NCBI GenBank assembly: GCA_963750995.1
Contig: CAVVST010000004.1
Span: 806,001-870,000, forward strand
Direction of reading: 5' to 3'
Origin: CAVVST01 sp963750995
GTDB taxonomy: Bacteria; Acidobacteriota; Vicinamibacteria; Vicinamibacterales; UBA2999
DNA: 64,000 bases
Part shown: positions 50,145-59,718 of the stretch, one piece after another
Layout: every line of letters starts with the position of its first letter
Position numbering within the stretch: position 1 is the stretch's first letter
Notes under the pieces: generated by a model
Seen by the model: the letters and a program-made list of their open reading frames with translations, nothing else
The model's database searches: none
What the model was told of the DNA's origin: nothing
Program-made: the position numbers and the translations under genes

Positions 50145-50571
50145 CTTCGTTGGCGAGGCGGTCGGCTTCCTTGTTGAACTCGCGACGCACGTGCTCGAAC
50201 TGCACGTGGCGAATCTGCCGGGCCAGGTTGCGCGCCTGCTCCCAGAGGGGCTGCAGCCCGGGGTGTTTCACGCGGTACTCGCCGCGCATCTGTTTGACCA
50301 GCAGGTCCGAATCCGACTTGATGCGGAGCGTCTCGATGCGGTTGTGTGCGGCCCAGCCAAGGGCGGCCAGCAGTCCGCGGTACTCGGCCACGTTGTTGGT
50401 GGCGACGCCTACCGCCTCCTTCAATTCGAGCACCGTCCCGTCGTCGCGTTCGATGCGGACGCCGTAGCCGGCAGGTCCGGGGTTGCCGCGGGAGCCGCCG
50501 TCGATATTCGCAATCGCCGACCCGCCGGCTGGCGCTCCGAAGAGCGAAGGCTGGCTTGCGCCCGGGGTCAC
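50116..50571 (-). CDS. Ribonuclease HI family protein
   Basis: A 151-residue RNase H-fold protein with the catalytic acidic residues in order: ANIDGGSRGNPGPAGYGVRI (Asp), ATNNVAEYRGLLAALGWA (Glu), LRIKSDSDLLVKQMRGEY (Asp) and VRREFNKEADRLANEAMDE (Asp). It would cleave RNA in RNA-DNA hybrids or act as a YpdQ-type variant. The GTG at 50571 overlaps the TGA of the zinc-ribbon gene (GTGA). It converges with pgeF with a 29-base overlap. It appears fused to the zinc-ribbon protein only if the upstream frame break is left uncorrected. Confidence 0.88.
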   Translation of the reverse strand: MTPGASQPSLFGAPAGGSAIANIDGGSRGNPGPAGYGVRIERDDGTVLELKEAVGVATNNVAEYRGLLAALGWAAHNRIETLRIKSDSDLLVKQMRGEYRVKHPGLQPLWEQARNLARQIRHVQFEHVRREFNKEADRLANEAMDEAAARG

Positions 50572-51315
50572 GAGGTATGGGTGACGGCGGGCTCCGCCTG
50601 GGCCGGGGGAGGCACGTAGTACAGGATTCGATTGCAGCTGAAGCACTGGATGATGGCGTCGTTCCGCCGGTACTTCCTGAAACACCTGCGGGCGCAGCCG
50701 GACGTGGCACGCCGAGCAGAGACCGTCGCGTGTGGCGGCGCAGATCGCGATGCCCTTGCGCGCCTTTGCCACCTGGTCGAACATCGCAAGCAGTTTCGGA
50801 TCGGTCTGGGCGACGAGCGCGGTGCGAGCCGCCGACGCCTCGGCCAGCGTCGCTTCGACGCCGGTCAATTCCCTGGCCAGCGCTGCTTTCTCCGCGTCGA
50901 TGTCCTTCTGATCTTTGGCCAGTGCCGCTTCGGCCTGCTTGATGTCGGCGGTGATGACGTCGGCGTCCATCATCTGCTCGAGCACCTTCTCCTCGACGGC
51001 CGCCAGGTCGCGCGTCGCGGTTTCCATTTCGTGGCCGAGCGCCTGGTATTCCTTGTTGGTCTTGACCGCGGCCTGCTGGTCCTTGAACTTGGAGATCCGG
51101 CCCTGGTAAACAGCGGTTTCTTTTTCGAGGGTGCGGCGGATTTCCTGGTTGGCCTTGAGGCGATCTTTCGCGTCGGCCACGCGTTGGTTGGCGTCGTTCA
51201 GCCGGGCGTCGGCTTCGGCGAGGCGTGCAGGATGCGCGGCGCTCTTCCGCCGCGCGTCCTCGATCGTGCTATCGAGCTGCTGCAGTTTGATGAGTCGGTC
51301 TAGGTCTGGCGACAT
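50568..51315 (-). CDS. C4 zinc-ribbon / coiled-coil protein (DUF164), frameshifted near its end
   Basis: A 248-residue protein after correcting one extra base at about 50670. Residues 1-180 are a long coiled coil (LDSTIEDARRKSAAHPARLA, KDQQAAVKTNKEYQALGHEM); the tail has two Cys pairs, CSACH (about 202) and CFSC (in RRNDAIIQCFSCNRILYYV), which form a C4 zinc ribbon. Without the correction only the first pair is in frame and the reading frame runs on into RNase HI. The family (FapA/CT398-like) is linked to nucleic-acid or secretion-related functions but is not well characterised. It follows the tRNA gene by 12 bases. Confidence 0.85.
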
Positions 51316-51327
51316 GAAATATGGGCG

Positions 51328-51400
51328 TGGGCCCGCCAGGATTCGAACCTGGGACCAACCGATTATGAGCCGGCCGCTCTAACCGCTGAGCTACGGGCCC
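51328..51400 (-). tRNA. tRNA with CAU anticodon, probably tRNA-Ile2 (lysidine), possibly tRNA-Met
   Basis: A 73-base cloverleaf: acceptor gggcccg/cgggccc, D-arm gctc/gagc, anticodon stem with loop ctcataa (anticodon CAU), 5-base variable region, T-arm ccagg/cctgg with loop ttcgaat, discriminator A. CCA is not encoded. The gggcccgtagctcag start and ctcataatcggttggtc middle most resemble bacterial tRNA-Ile2, whose C34 is changed to lysidine by TilS to read AUA; elongator tRNA-Met has the same anticodon and cannot be excluded by eye. Confidence 0.9.
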
Positions 51401-51407
51401 GTACGGG

Positions 51408-53111
<1,704 letters not shown>

Positions 53112-53124
53112 AGTCCTCCCACCA

Positions 53125-54888
53125 CTAGATCAGTCCTTCGATCCGCTGCAGCAGATCGAGCTTGCGCGCCCATAAGGCATCGATACGCTCGCCGTGCTGG
53201 GCGGCGCCGAGTTCCTGCAGGCGGTCGATTTCACGCTGGATGGCGGTGTGCTCCCGCTCGCACCGCAACCGCTTGATGATTCGTGCACATCCGTCCGCAT
53301 CGGTGACATGGGGTTCCCGCTCGCTCGCAATCGCGGTCACAAGCTGGGAGTCCACACTAGTTAGACGCTCGAGAAGGATAGATGGCGAGAATCCACTATT
53401 TTGATTCAGTTGGCGCGCAAGATCCAGCACTGACCGCGCCGGAAGTCCCTCGAGGTCACCCTCCTCCAGGCCGTCCAGCGCCGCGAGCGCCCGCTCCGGC
53501 TGGTGCAAAAGCAGCCAAATCAGCCCCTTTTCGGCCTTGGTGACATGCCCCAAGTTGGGCATTTCGCGCGCCGTCAGGGTGGTCTGGCGCTGTGCCGCCG
53601 CACGCCGGATTTCCGCGCGCACGACTTCGTCGGTCACGCGCGCTTTATGCGCCAGGCGGTCGGCAAAGCGGTCGCGGACCGTCACATCAGGTATACGGCC
53701 GGCAATCGGTAACATTTCAGACAGGAACTTGACCCGGCCTTCGTCGGAATTCAGGTTATGGCCCGCAGCCGCCCGATCGAGGAGAAACTCCAGATATGGG
53801 CGCGATGTTTTCAGCCGTTCGCCGTAGCCCTGCGGCCCATGCTTCCGTATGTACGTATCGGGATCTTCGCCAGCCGGCAGGGTGGCCACATTAACCTCAA
53901 ACCCTTCAGCCACGAGCATTTCGCAGGATTTGGCGGCTGCGCTCTGACCGGCCGCGTCGGGGTCGAAGCTCAAGACGACCTTCGCCGTGAACCGGCGTAA
54001 CTGCTGAGCTTGGGCGGGTGTCAGTGCTGTGCCGCAAGAGGCCACGACTGCGTGGACCCCAGCCTGGTAGACCTGGGCAAAATCGAAATAGCCCTCCACC
54101 AGGACCGCGACTCTTCCCTGGCGGATGGCCGCCTTGCTGAGGTTGAGGCCGTAGAGCGTCCGGCTCTTCGAGTAAATCGGGGTCTCGGGCGAATTCAGGT
54201 ATTTCGGTTGCTGATCGGCATCGAGCGCACGGCCGCCGAAGGCAATCACCGACCCGGTGTCGCGGCAGATGGGAATCATCAACCGATTTCTGAACCGGTC
54301 AATCACGCTCCCGTCGTCGCGCTGCACGAGCAGCCCCGCGCGGAGCAGGAGCGCCTGGGAAAATCCCTGATTGAGCAGCGCCTGTTTCAGCGCCTCGCGT
54401 CCCGGCGGTGCGAAACCGAGGCCAAGCGCTTCCCTGGTGGCGTCGCTGACGCCCCGTCCCGCGATCTGCTGCCGGATGCGCCCCCCGGGCGGCGACGCCA
54501 GCTGCTGCCGGAACCAGGCGGCCGCCGCCTCGTGCACCTTCAGCAGCCCTTCGCGCTCGGCGGTGCTGGCCCGCTGTTCGTCGTTCTGTTCGAGCTCCGG
54601 AATCGTCATCCCGAAGCGCTGTGCGAGCTGCTTCACGGCGTCCTGGAAGCCGACCTTCTCGTGCAGTTCGAGAAACTTGAAGACGTCGCCGCCCACCCCG
54701 CAGCCGAAGCAGTGAAAGAAACCCTTGTCGCGATTGACGTGGAACGACGGCGTCTTCTCGCCGTGGAAGGGACAGAGGCCTTTATACGTGGCGCCGGTCT
54801 TCTTCAGCGACACGTAGTCCTGGATCACGACGACGATGTCGGCGTGATGTTTCAGGTCTTCGATGAACTGCTGTGGGAAGAGCGCCAT
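53125..54888 (-). CDS. dnaG: DNA primase
   Basis: A 587-residue DnaG: N-terminal CHC2 zinc finger (Cys39, His42, Cys60, Cys63 in GLCPFHGEKTPSFH and GFFHCFGCGVGGD), the RNA-polymerase core with RNRLMIPICRDTGSVIAFGG and LNSPETPIYSKSRTLYG, TOPRIM motifs VLVEGYFDFAQ and VVLSFDPDAAGQSAA, and a C-terminal helicase-binding region. It synthesises RNA primers at the fork. Its ATG overlaps the mutS2 stop by a base, and rpoD follows 13 bases downstream. Confidence 0.96.
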   Translation of the reverse strand: MALFPQQFIEDLKHHADIVVVIQDYVSLKKTGATYKGLCPFHGEKTPSFHVNRDKGFFHCFGCGVGGDVFKFLELHEKVGFQDAVKQLAQRFGMTIPELEQNDEQRASTAEREGLLKVHEAAAAWFRQQLASPPGGRIRQQIAGRGVSDATREALGLGFAPPGREALKQALLNQGFSQALLLRAGLLVQRDDGSVIDRFRNRLMIPICRDTGSVIAFGGRALDADQQPKYLNSPETPIYSKSRTLYGLNLSKAAIRQGRVAVLVEGYFDFAQVYQAGVHAVVASCGTALTPAQAQQLRRFTAKVVLSFDPDAAGQSAAAKSCEMLVAEGFEVNVATLPAGEDPDTYIRKHGPQGYGERLKTSRPYLEFLLDRAAAGHNLNSDEGRVKFLSEMLPIAGRIPDVTVRDRFADRLAHKARVTDEVVRAEIRRAAAQRQTTLTAREMPNLGHVTKAEKGLIWLLLHQPERALAALDGLEEGDLEGLPARSVLDLARQLNQNSGFSPSILLERLTSVDSQLVTAIASEREPHVTDADGCARIIKRLRCEREHTAIQREIDRLQELGAAQHGERIDALWARKLDLLQRIEGLI

Positions 54889-57344
54889 CAGTCCTTGAGA
54901 TATGCGATTGTCGCGCCGCCGCCGCCCTGGTTCTGCGGCGCGGTCTCGTATCGTTCCACCAGCGGATGATTCTTCAGGAACTCCGCCACCGCGCGCCGGA
55001 GCTGTCCTGTGCCGTGACCATGGATGATGCGCAGCTCACGAAGATCGGTGACGGTGGATTCGTCGAGAAACTTTTCCAGCCGCCCGAGCGCTTCGTCAAC
55101 CGTTGAACCGATCACATTCAATTCCGAGAGCAGGCCCTGGCGAGGCTGCAGATCAATGTTCACGTGCACGGCGGCTCCGCCTTCGGCGGAACCCGCCCTA
55201 CGGTCGTAGTCCTGGTTCCGCGAAGCGGACCCGGCATCAATCATACGAAGGTCGCGCACGGCGGCGCGGAGGCGTTTGCCGCGCACGTCGATTTCGGCAT
55301 GTTTGGCCTGCAGTGCGACCACGACGCCCTCGACGCCGAGCCCGCCGACCGCGACGCGCGATCCGACGTCAATCGGGCCAGGTTCGGCCACGAGCGGCGC
55401 CGACGGTGCCGTTTCGGTGCCTTTCACCCGGTGGGCGATCTGATCGAGGGCGGCGCGGGCGTCGGCCTTGACGGTTCCCATGTCGCCGGTGTTCAGCCCG
55501 GCCGCGCGGAGACGCTCACCGCTCTTCAGCCGGACGGCCGCCTGGTCGGAGAGCGTGGCCGCCTTCGTCTTCAGATCCTCGATGACAGCGTCGATCTCCT
55601 TGCGTGCGTCGCGAAGGTGGTCGTCCACCTTTGCGTCGAGCCGCCGGCGCACCTTGTCCTCGCGATCGCGGACCGTCTCCTCGCGCGTACGCAGCTTCCG
55701 CTCCGCTTCGTAGATCCCCGCGCGTTCCTGCGACAGTGCCCGGCGGTCCTGTTCCAGCGCGCGAAGATCGTTGTCGATGCGGGCGAGGTGCTCGGCCAAC
55801 TGCTTTTCCGGCTCGGTCAAGTTGCCGCGCGCTGCCGCGATGACGGAGGCGGGCATGCCGAGCCGCGCAGCAATTTCAATCGCCAGGCTTCGGCCAGGCG
55901 ATCCGTAGACGATGCGGTAGGTCGGCGCGAACGTCTCGGGGTTGAAACCGAACGCCGCGCCGGCCACGTTTTCCGTCGTCGACGCATAGGACTTCAGCGA
56001 GTCGTAGTGCGTCGTGGCGATGAGGTGCGCGCCGCGACTGCGGAAGTGGTCGATCACGGCAATGCCGAGCGCCCCTCCTTCGACCGGGTCGGTCCCGGCT
56101 CCGACCTCGTCCAGCAGGACGAGGGCAGGCAGCGACAGGTCGCGATCCATCGACACCACGTTGGTAATGTGGGCCGAGAAGGTGCTGAGGCTGGCGGAAA
56201 TCGACTGCTCGTCGCCGATGTCGGCAAAGAGCGATCGAAACACCGGCAGACGCGAACCTTCGTCAGCCGGGATGTGAAGACCCGCCTGCGCCATCGCTGC
56301 GAGCAATCCCGCCGTTTTCAGCGCCACCGTCTTGCCGCCCGTGTTGGGCCCGGTGATCAGAAGCACGTGCACTGGCGGTTGGAGCGCGATGTCGACAGGG
56401 ACGACCGAAGGGGTCCTCAACAGCGGGTGCCGCGCGCCTTTGAGCTCGAAGGCGCCGTCAGTTGACATCACCGGCTCGATTCCGCGGACCGACACCGAGT
56501 AGCGCGCCCGCGCCTGAATGACATCCAGTTCGGTGGCGACGTCGACCGTCCGGCGGAGGTCGTCCGGGCGTCCGCGGAACGAGTCGGTCAGCGCGAGCAG
56601 GATGCGGCGGACTTCTTCCGCCTCCTCCTCTTCGAGCGCGACGATGTCGTTGTTGATCTCGACGGTGCCCAGCGGCTCGAGATACAAGCTGGCGCCGCTG
56701 GCGGATGCGCCATGCACGATGCCGGGAATGGCTGAGCGATGCTCGGCACGCACCACCAGGACGTAGCGGCCGTTGCGGTCGGTGACGACCTGATCCTGCA
56801 GGTACTTCGCGGTGTCGCGGCCGCGAAGAAATCCATCCAGCGTTGACCGCAGCTTCGACCGTTGCCTGCGCAGCCGCTCGCGAATGCCCGCCAGCGCCGG
56901 CGACGCATCGTCCACGACGTCGCCGCCGGGGTCGATCTTCCGCCTGACGTCGGCGATTTCGCCCTTGAAGGACGCAACCTGCTCGACGAGTGCGCGCAGG
57001 AGCGGCAACGGGTCGGCGAGCCGGCTGACGACGCTGCGGGATTGTTCGATTGATTCCAGGTAGTCAGCCAGGCCGCGCAGCCGTGCCGCCTCGAGCGCGC
57101 GCCCCTCGACATTGAGGGCATCGAGAATCGCGTCCAAATCCGACGGCGCTCGCAGGGGAAAGCCGGGATGGTCGGCCAGAAAGCGGGTACCTTCCGAGGT
57201 CGCCTGCTGCGCCTTCCGGATGTCGTCAGCGTCGATAGAGGGCTGCAGCTCGCCCAGGCGATCCCGGCCGGTAGGCGTGACCGTCATGTCGGCAACGAGC
57301 TCGACGATGCGATCGAATTCAAGCGCGCGAAGAGCAGCAATCAC
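54888..57344 (-). CDS. mutS2: Endonuclease MutS2, with an in-frame repeat insertion
   Basis: A protein of about 818 residues: MutS2 core N-terminus (LRALEFDRIVELVADMTVTP), Walker A TGPNTGGKTVALKT, signature STFSAHITNVVSMDRDLSLP, Walker B LVLLDEVGAGTDPVEG, a coiled coil (EKQLAEHLARIDNDLRALEQ) and a C-terminal Smr nuclease domain (LRELRIIHGHGTGQLRRAV). MutS2 suppresses recombination and acts on stalled ribosomes in some bacteria. About 22 extra residues (AGSASRNQDYDRRAGSAEGG) before VHVNIDLQPRQG come from a palindromic repeat that also occurs in murF. The GTG at 57344 starts the conserved region; upstream lies a short direct repeat. Confidence 0.92.
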   Translation of the reverse strand: MIAALRALEFDRIVELVADMTVTPTGRDRLGELQPSIDADDIRKAQQATSEGTRFLADHPGFPLRAPSDLDAILDALNVEGRALEAARLRGLADYLESIEQSRSVVSRLADPLPLLRALVEQVASFKGEIADVRRKIDPGGDVVDDASPALAGIRERLRRQRSKLRSTLDGFLRGRDTAKYLQDQVVTDRNGRYVLVVRAEHRSAIPGIVHGASASGASLYLEPLGTVEINNDIVALEEEEAEEVRRILLALTDSFRGRPDDLRRTVDVATELDVIQARARYSVSVRGIEPVMSTDGAFELKGARHPLLRTPSVVPVDIALQPPVHVLLITGPNTGGKTVALKTAGLLAAMAQAGLHIPADEGSRLPVFRSLFADIGDEQSISASLSTFSAHITNVVSMDRDLSLPALVLLDEVGAGTDPVEGGALGIAVIDHFRSRGAHLIATTHYDSLKSYASTTENVAGAAFGFNPETFAPTYRIVYGSPGRSLAIEIAARLGMPASVIAAARGNLTEPEKQLAEHLARIDNDLRALEQDRRALSQERAGIYEAERKLRTREETVRDREDKVRRRLDAKVDDHLRDARKEIDAVIEDLKTKAATLSDQAAVRLKSGERLRAAGLNTGDMGTVKADARAALDQIAHRVKGTETAPSAPLVAEPGPIDVGSRVAVGGLGVEGVVVALQAKHAEIDVRGKRLRAAVRDLRMIDAGSASRNQDYDRRAGSAEGGAAVHVNIDLQPRQGLLSELNVIGSTVDEALGRLEKFLDESTVTDLRELRIIHGHGTGQLRRAVAEFLKNHPLVERYETAPQNQGGGGATIAYLKD
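55170..55235 (-). repeat. Protein-coding palindromic repeat inside mutS2, copy 2
   Basis: Read on the coding (minus) strand from 55235, it has the same order as the murF element: a hairpin gccgggtccgc/gcggaacc, a spacer ending in gtag, then ggcgggttccgcc opposite ggcggagccgcc. It is 66 bases, a multiple of three, so it leaves mutS2 in frame. The shared peptide with MurF is AGSASRN...RAGSA. Confidence 0.8.
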
Positions 57345-57362
57345 AAATCGCCAATCACAAAT
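57338..57362. repeat. Short direct repeat at the mutS2 start
   Basis: caatcacaaat occurs at 57338-57348 and 57352-57362. The first copy contains the mutS2 GTG start on the other strand, and the second reaches the larB stop region. It is an AT-rich patch in a GC-rich genome. Confidence 0.5.
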
Positions 57363-58113
57363 GATTAATGAGACTCGCCGTGCATGCCGCACCGAAGCCG
57401 TTGTCGATGTTCACAACCGTCACGCCATTGGCGCAGCTGTTCAGCATGCCGAGGAGCGCGGCGACGCCCCCGAAGCTGGCGCCATACCCGACGCTCGTCG
57501 GCACGGCGATGACGGGCACGTCGACGAGGCCGGCGACAACGCTCGGCAACGCTCCTTCCATTCCGGCGACGACGACGATCACGCGGGCGGCCTGCAGCCG
57601 CTGTTGTTCCGAGAGCAATCGGTGGAGGCCCGCGACGCCGACGTCATAGAGGCGATCGAGGCGATTGCCCATGAGTTCGAGCGTCACCGCCGCCTCCTCG
57701 GCGATTGGCAGGTCCGATGTGCCGGCGCAGGCCACGAGGATCGTGCCCTTGCCTTCGGGCACATGTCCCTGCGCGAGCGTGATCGCGCGCGCGGTCTCGT
57801 GATACGTGACGCCCGGCACCGTCGCGCGCACGGCCTCGAAGGCAAGCGCGTCGGCGCGGGTCACCAGCAGCGCCTGGCCGCGTGCAACCAGCCTTTCGGC
57901 GATGCTGGCGATTTGCGCCGGCGTCTTGCCGATGCCGAGAATGACCTCGGGAAATCCCTGGCGCAGGGCGCGATGCGTATCGACTCGCGCGAAACCGAGA
58001 TCCTCGAACGGCGCTGCGCGCAGCGCGGTCAGCACGAGCGCCGCAGCGGCCGAGGGGTCGAGGTCTCCGCGGCGCACACGATCGAGCAGGTCCTGAAGTT
58101 CGGGGCCGGTCAT
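57355..58113 (-). CDS. larB: Nickel pincer cofactor biosynthesis protein LarB
   Basis: A 252-residue protein with a PurE-like core: MTGPELQDLLDRVRRGDLDP, FPEVILGIGKTPAQIASIAE, TILVACAGTSDLPIAEEAAV, ELMGNRLDRLYDVGVAGLHR, VVAGMEGALPSVVAGLVDVP and PTSVGYGASFGGVAALLGML. LarB carboxylates nicotinic acid adenine dinucleotide in synthesis of the nickel-pincer cofactor of lactate racemase-type enzymes. larC, larE and larA are not in the window. ATG at 58113 is chosen since upstream codons in the frame are antisense to the divergent glycosyltransferase. It ends 10 bases before mutS2. Confidence 0.9.
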   Translation of the reverse strand: MTGPELQDLLDRVRRGDLDPSAAAALVLTALRAAPFEDLGFARVDTHRALRQGFPEVILGIGKTPAQIASIAERLVARGQALLVTRADALAFEAVRATVPGVTYHETARAITLAQGHVPEGKGTILVACAGTSDLPIAEEAAVTLELMGNRLDRLYDVGVAGLHRLLSEQQRLQAARVIVVVAGMEGALPSVVAGLVDVPVIAVPTSVGYGASFGGVAALLGMLNSCANGVTVVNIDNGFGAACTASLINHL

Positions 58114-58148
58114 GGATGACTTGGGTGCGTGGTTGGCTGAACCGGCAG

Positions 58149-58154
58149 TATAAT
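58149..58154 (+). promoter_or_regulatory. Candidate -10 hexamer (TATAAT) for the cellulose-synthase-like gene
   Basis: A perfect TATAAT, so transcription would begin near 58161. That places an ATG at 58156 upstream of the transcript and supports ATG at 58189 as the start. Confidence 0.35.
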
Positions 58155-58188
58155 CATGGTCTGTGCACGCTGCCGGCGTCCTCATCGC

Positions 58189-59676
58189 ATGACCCCGCTT
58201 GAAACGCTGACTCTCGCGACTTACTTTTTTGTCCTCGTCATTCTCGCGCTTTACGGATGGCACAGGTACTACCTCGTCTACGTCTACATGAAGAACAAGC
58301 GGAACCAGCCGGTTCCACTTGGATCTTTCGATGCGCTGCCCCGCGTTACGGTTCAGCTTCCGATCTACAACGAGATGTATGTCGCGGACCGGCTCATCGA
58401 TGCCGTGTGCGCACTGGATTACCCGAGGCACCTCCTTCAGATCCAGGTGCTCGACGATTCGACTGACGAAACCACGAGCGTGGCCGAGCGCGCCGTGCGG
58501 CGGCATGCGTCCGCCGGCATCGACATCGCGTGTCTGCACCGGACCGACCGGCACGGCTACAAGGCGGGCGCGCTCGAAGCCGGTTTGAAGGTGGCCACCG
58601 GCGAGTACGTCGCGATCTTCGACGCCGATTTCATTCCCACCACCGACTTTCTCCAGCGCACCGTCCAGTTCTTCACCGATCCAAAAGTGGCGATGGTGCA
58701 GGCTCGGTGGGGGCACATCAACCAGGATTACTCGCTGCTCACGAAGATCCAGTCGATCCTGCTCGACGGCCACTTCGTGCTCGAACACGGCGGGCGGAAC
58801 CGGTCGGGGCACTTCTTCAACTTCAACGGCACGGCCGGCATCTGGCGCCGGACCGCGATCGAGGACGCCGGCGGCTGGCAGCACGACACGTTGACCGAGG
58901 ATCTCGACCTGAGCTACCGCGCGCAGCTCCGCGGCTGGCGCTTCGTCTTCCTGCAGGACCTCGTCGCGCCCGCCGAGGTGCCGGTGGAGATGAACGCGTT
59001 CAAGTCGCAGCAGCATCGCTGGGCCAAGGGTTCGATCCAGACGTGCCGCAAAGTGCTGCCGCTCATCCTCCGCTCGGATCTTCCGTTTGGCGTCAAGGCC
59101 GAGGCCTTTTTCCACCTCACCGCCAACTTCAACTACCTGCTCATGTGCGTGCTGTCGGTGCTGATGGCGCCGTCAATGGTGATTCGCTACAACATGGGCT
59201 GGTACGAAATGCTCCTGATCGACGTCCCGCTGTTCTTTGCGGCGACCGCGTCGGTCGCGAACTTCTACATGGTGTGCCAGCGCGAGCTGCACAAGGACTG
59301 GACGACGAGGCTGAAGTACCTGCCGTTCCTGATGTCGATTGGCATCGGCCTGACCGTCAACAACACGCGCGCGGTGCTCGAGGCGCTGTTCAGGCGGGAG
59401 AGCGAATTCGCGCGCACGCCGAAGTACCGCATCGAGGGGCAGGCCGACGAGTGGATCGGCAAAAAGTACCGCCAGAGCGTGGTCGTCCAGCCGATGATCG
59501 AGCTCGCCCTTGGCCTGTACTTCACCGCCACGGTGTTCTACGCGCTCGCCAACGGCATCTACGGCACCGTTCCATTCCTCGTGCTGTTCCAGCTCGGGTT
59601 CCTCTACACCGCGCTGCTCTCGCTGGTCCAGCAGTTCGCCGGCGAAGACCCGGTTCTGAAGCCCGAAGAAGTCTAG
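58189..59676 (+). CDS. Family 2 glycosyltransferase, cellulose-synthase-like membrane protein
   Basis: A 495-residue processive-type GT2: one N-terminal helix (LTLATYFFVLVILALYGW), then PRVTVQLPIYNEMYVADRLI, QIQVLDDSTDETTSVAE, YVAIFDADFIPTTDFLQ (DxD), HDTLTEDLDLSYRAQ (TED base) and QQHRWAKGSIQTC (QxxRW), then about four C-terminal helices. This set of motifs is that of cellulose synthase/beta-mannan synthase-like enzymes, which extrude a polysaccharide as they make it; polymer identity is unknown. The start at 58189 puts the first helix at the N-terminus. Divergent from larB. Confidence 0.88.
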   Translation: MTPLETLTLATYFFVLVILALYGWHRYYLVYVYMKNKRNQPVPLGSFDALPRVTVQLPIYNEMYVADRLIDAVCALDYPRHLLQIQVLDDSTDETTSVAERAVRRHASAGIDIACLHRTDRHGYKAGALEAGLKVATGEYVAIFDADFIPTTDFLQRTVQFFTDPKVAMVQARWGHINQDYSLLTKIQSILLDGHFVLEHGGRNRSGHFFNFNGTAGIWRRTAIEDAGGWQHDTLTEDLDLSYRAQLRGWRFVFLQDLVAPAEVPVEMNAFKSQQHRWAKGSIQTCRKVLPLILRSDLPFGVKAEAFFHLTANFNYLLMCVLSVLMAPSMVIRYNMGWYEMLLIDVPLFFAATASVANFYMVCQRELHKDWTTRLKYLPFLMSIGIGLTVNNTRAVLEALFRRESEFARTPKYRIEGQADEWIGKKYRQSVVVQPMIELALGLYFTATVFYALANGIYGTVPFLVLFQLGFLYTALLSLVQQFAGEDPVLKPEEV

Positions 59677-59702
59677 CCGCCGCCCGGACCGCGGTCGGCG
59701 AG

Positions 59703-59708
59703 TACAAT
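59703..59708 (+). promoter_or_regulatory. Candidate -10 hexamer (TACAAT) for citrate synthase
   Basis: TACAAT ends 10 bases before the ATG at 59719, implying a very short or absent leader. There is no visible ribosome site between it and the start codon. Confidence 0.32.
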
Positions 59709-59718
59709 CCCCGGCACC

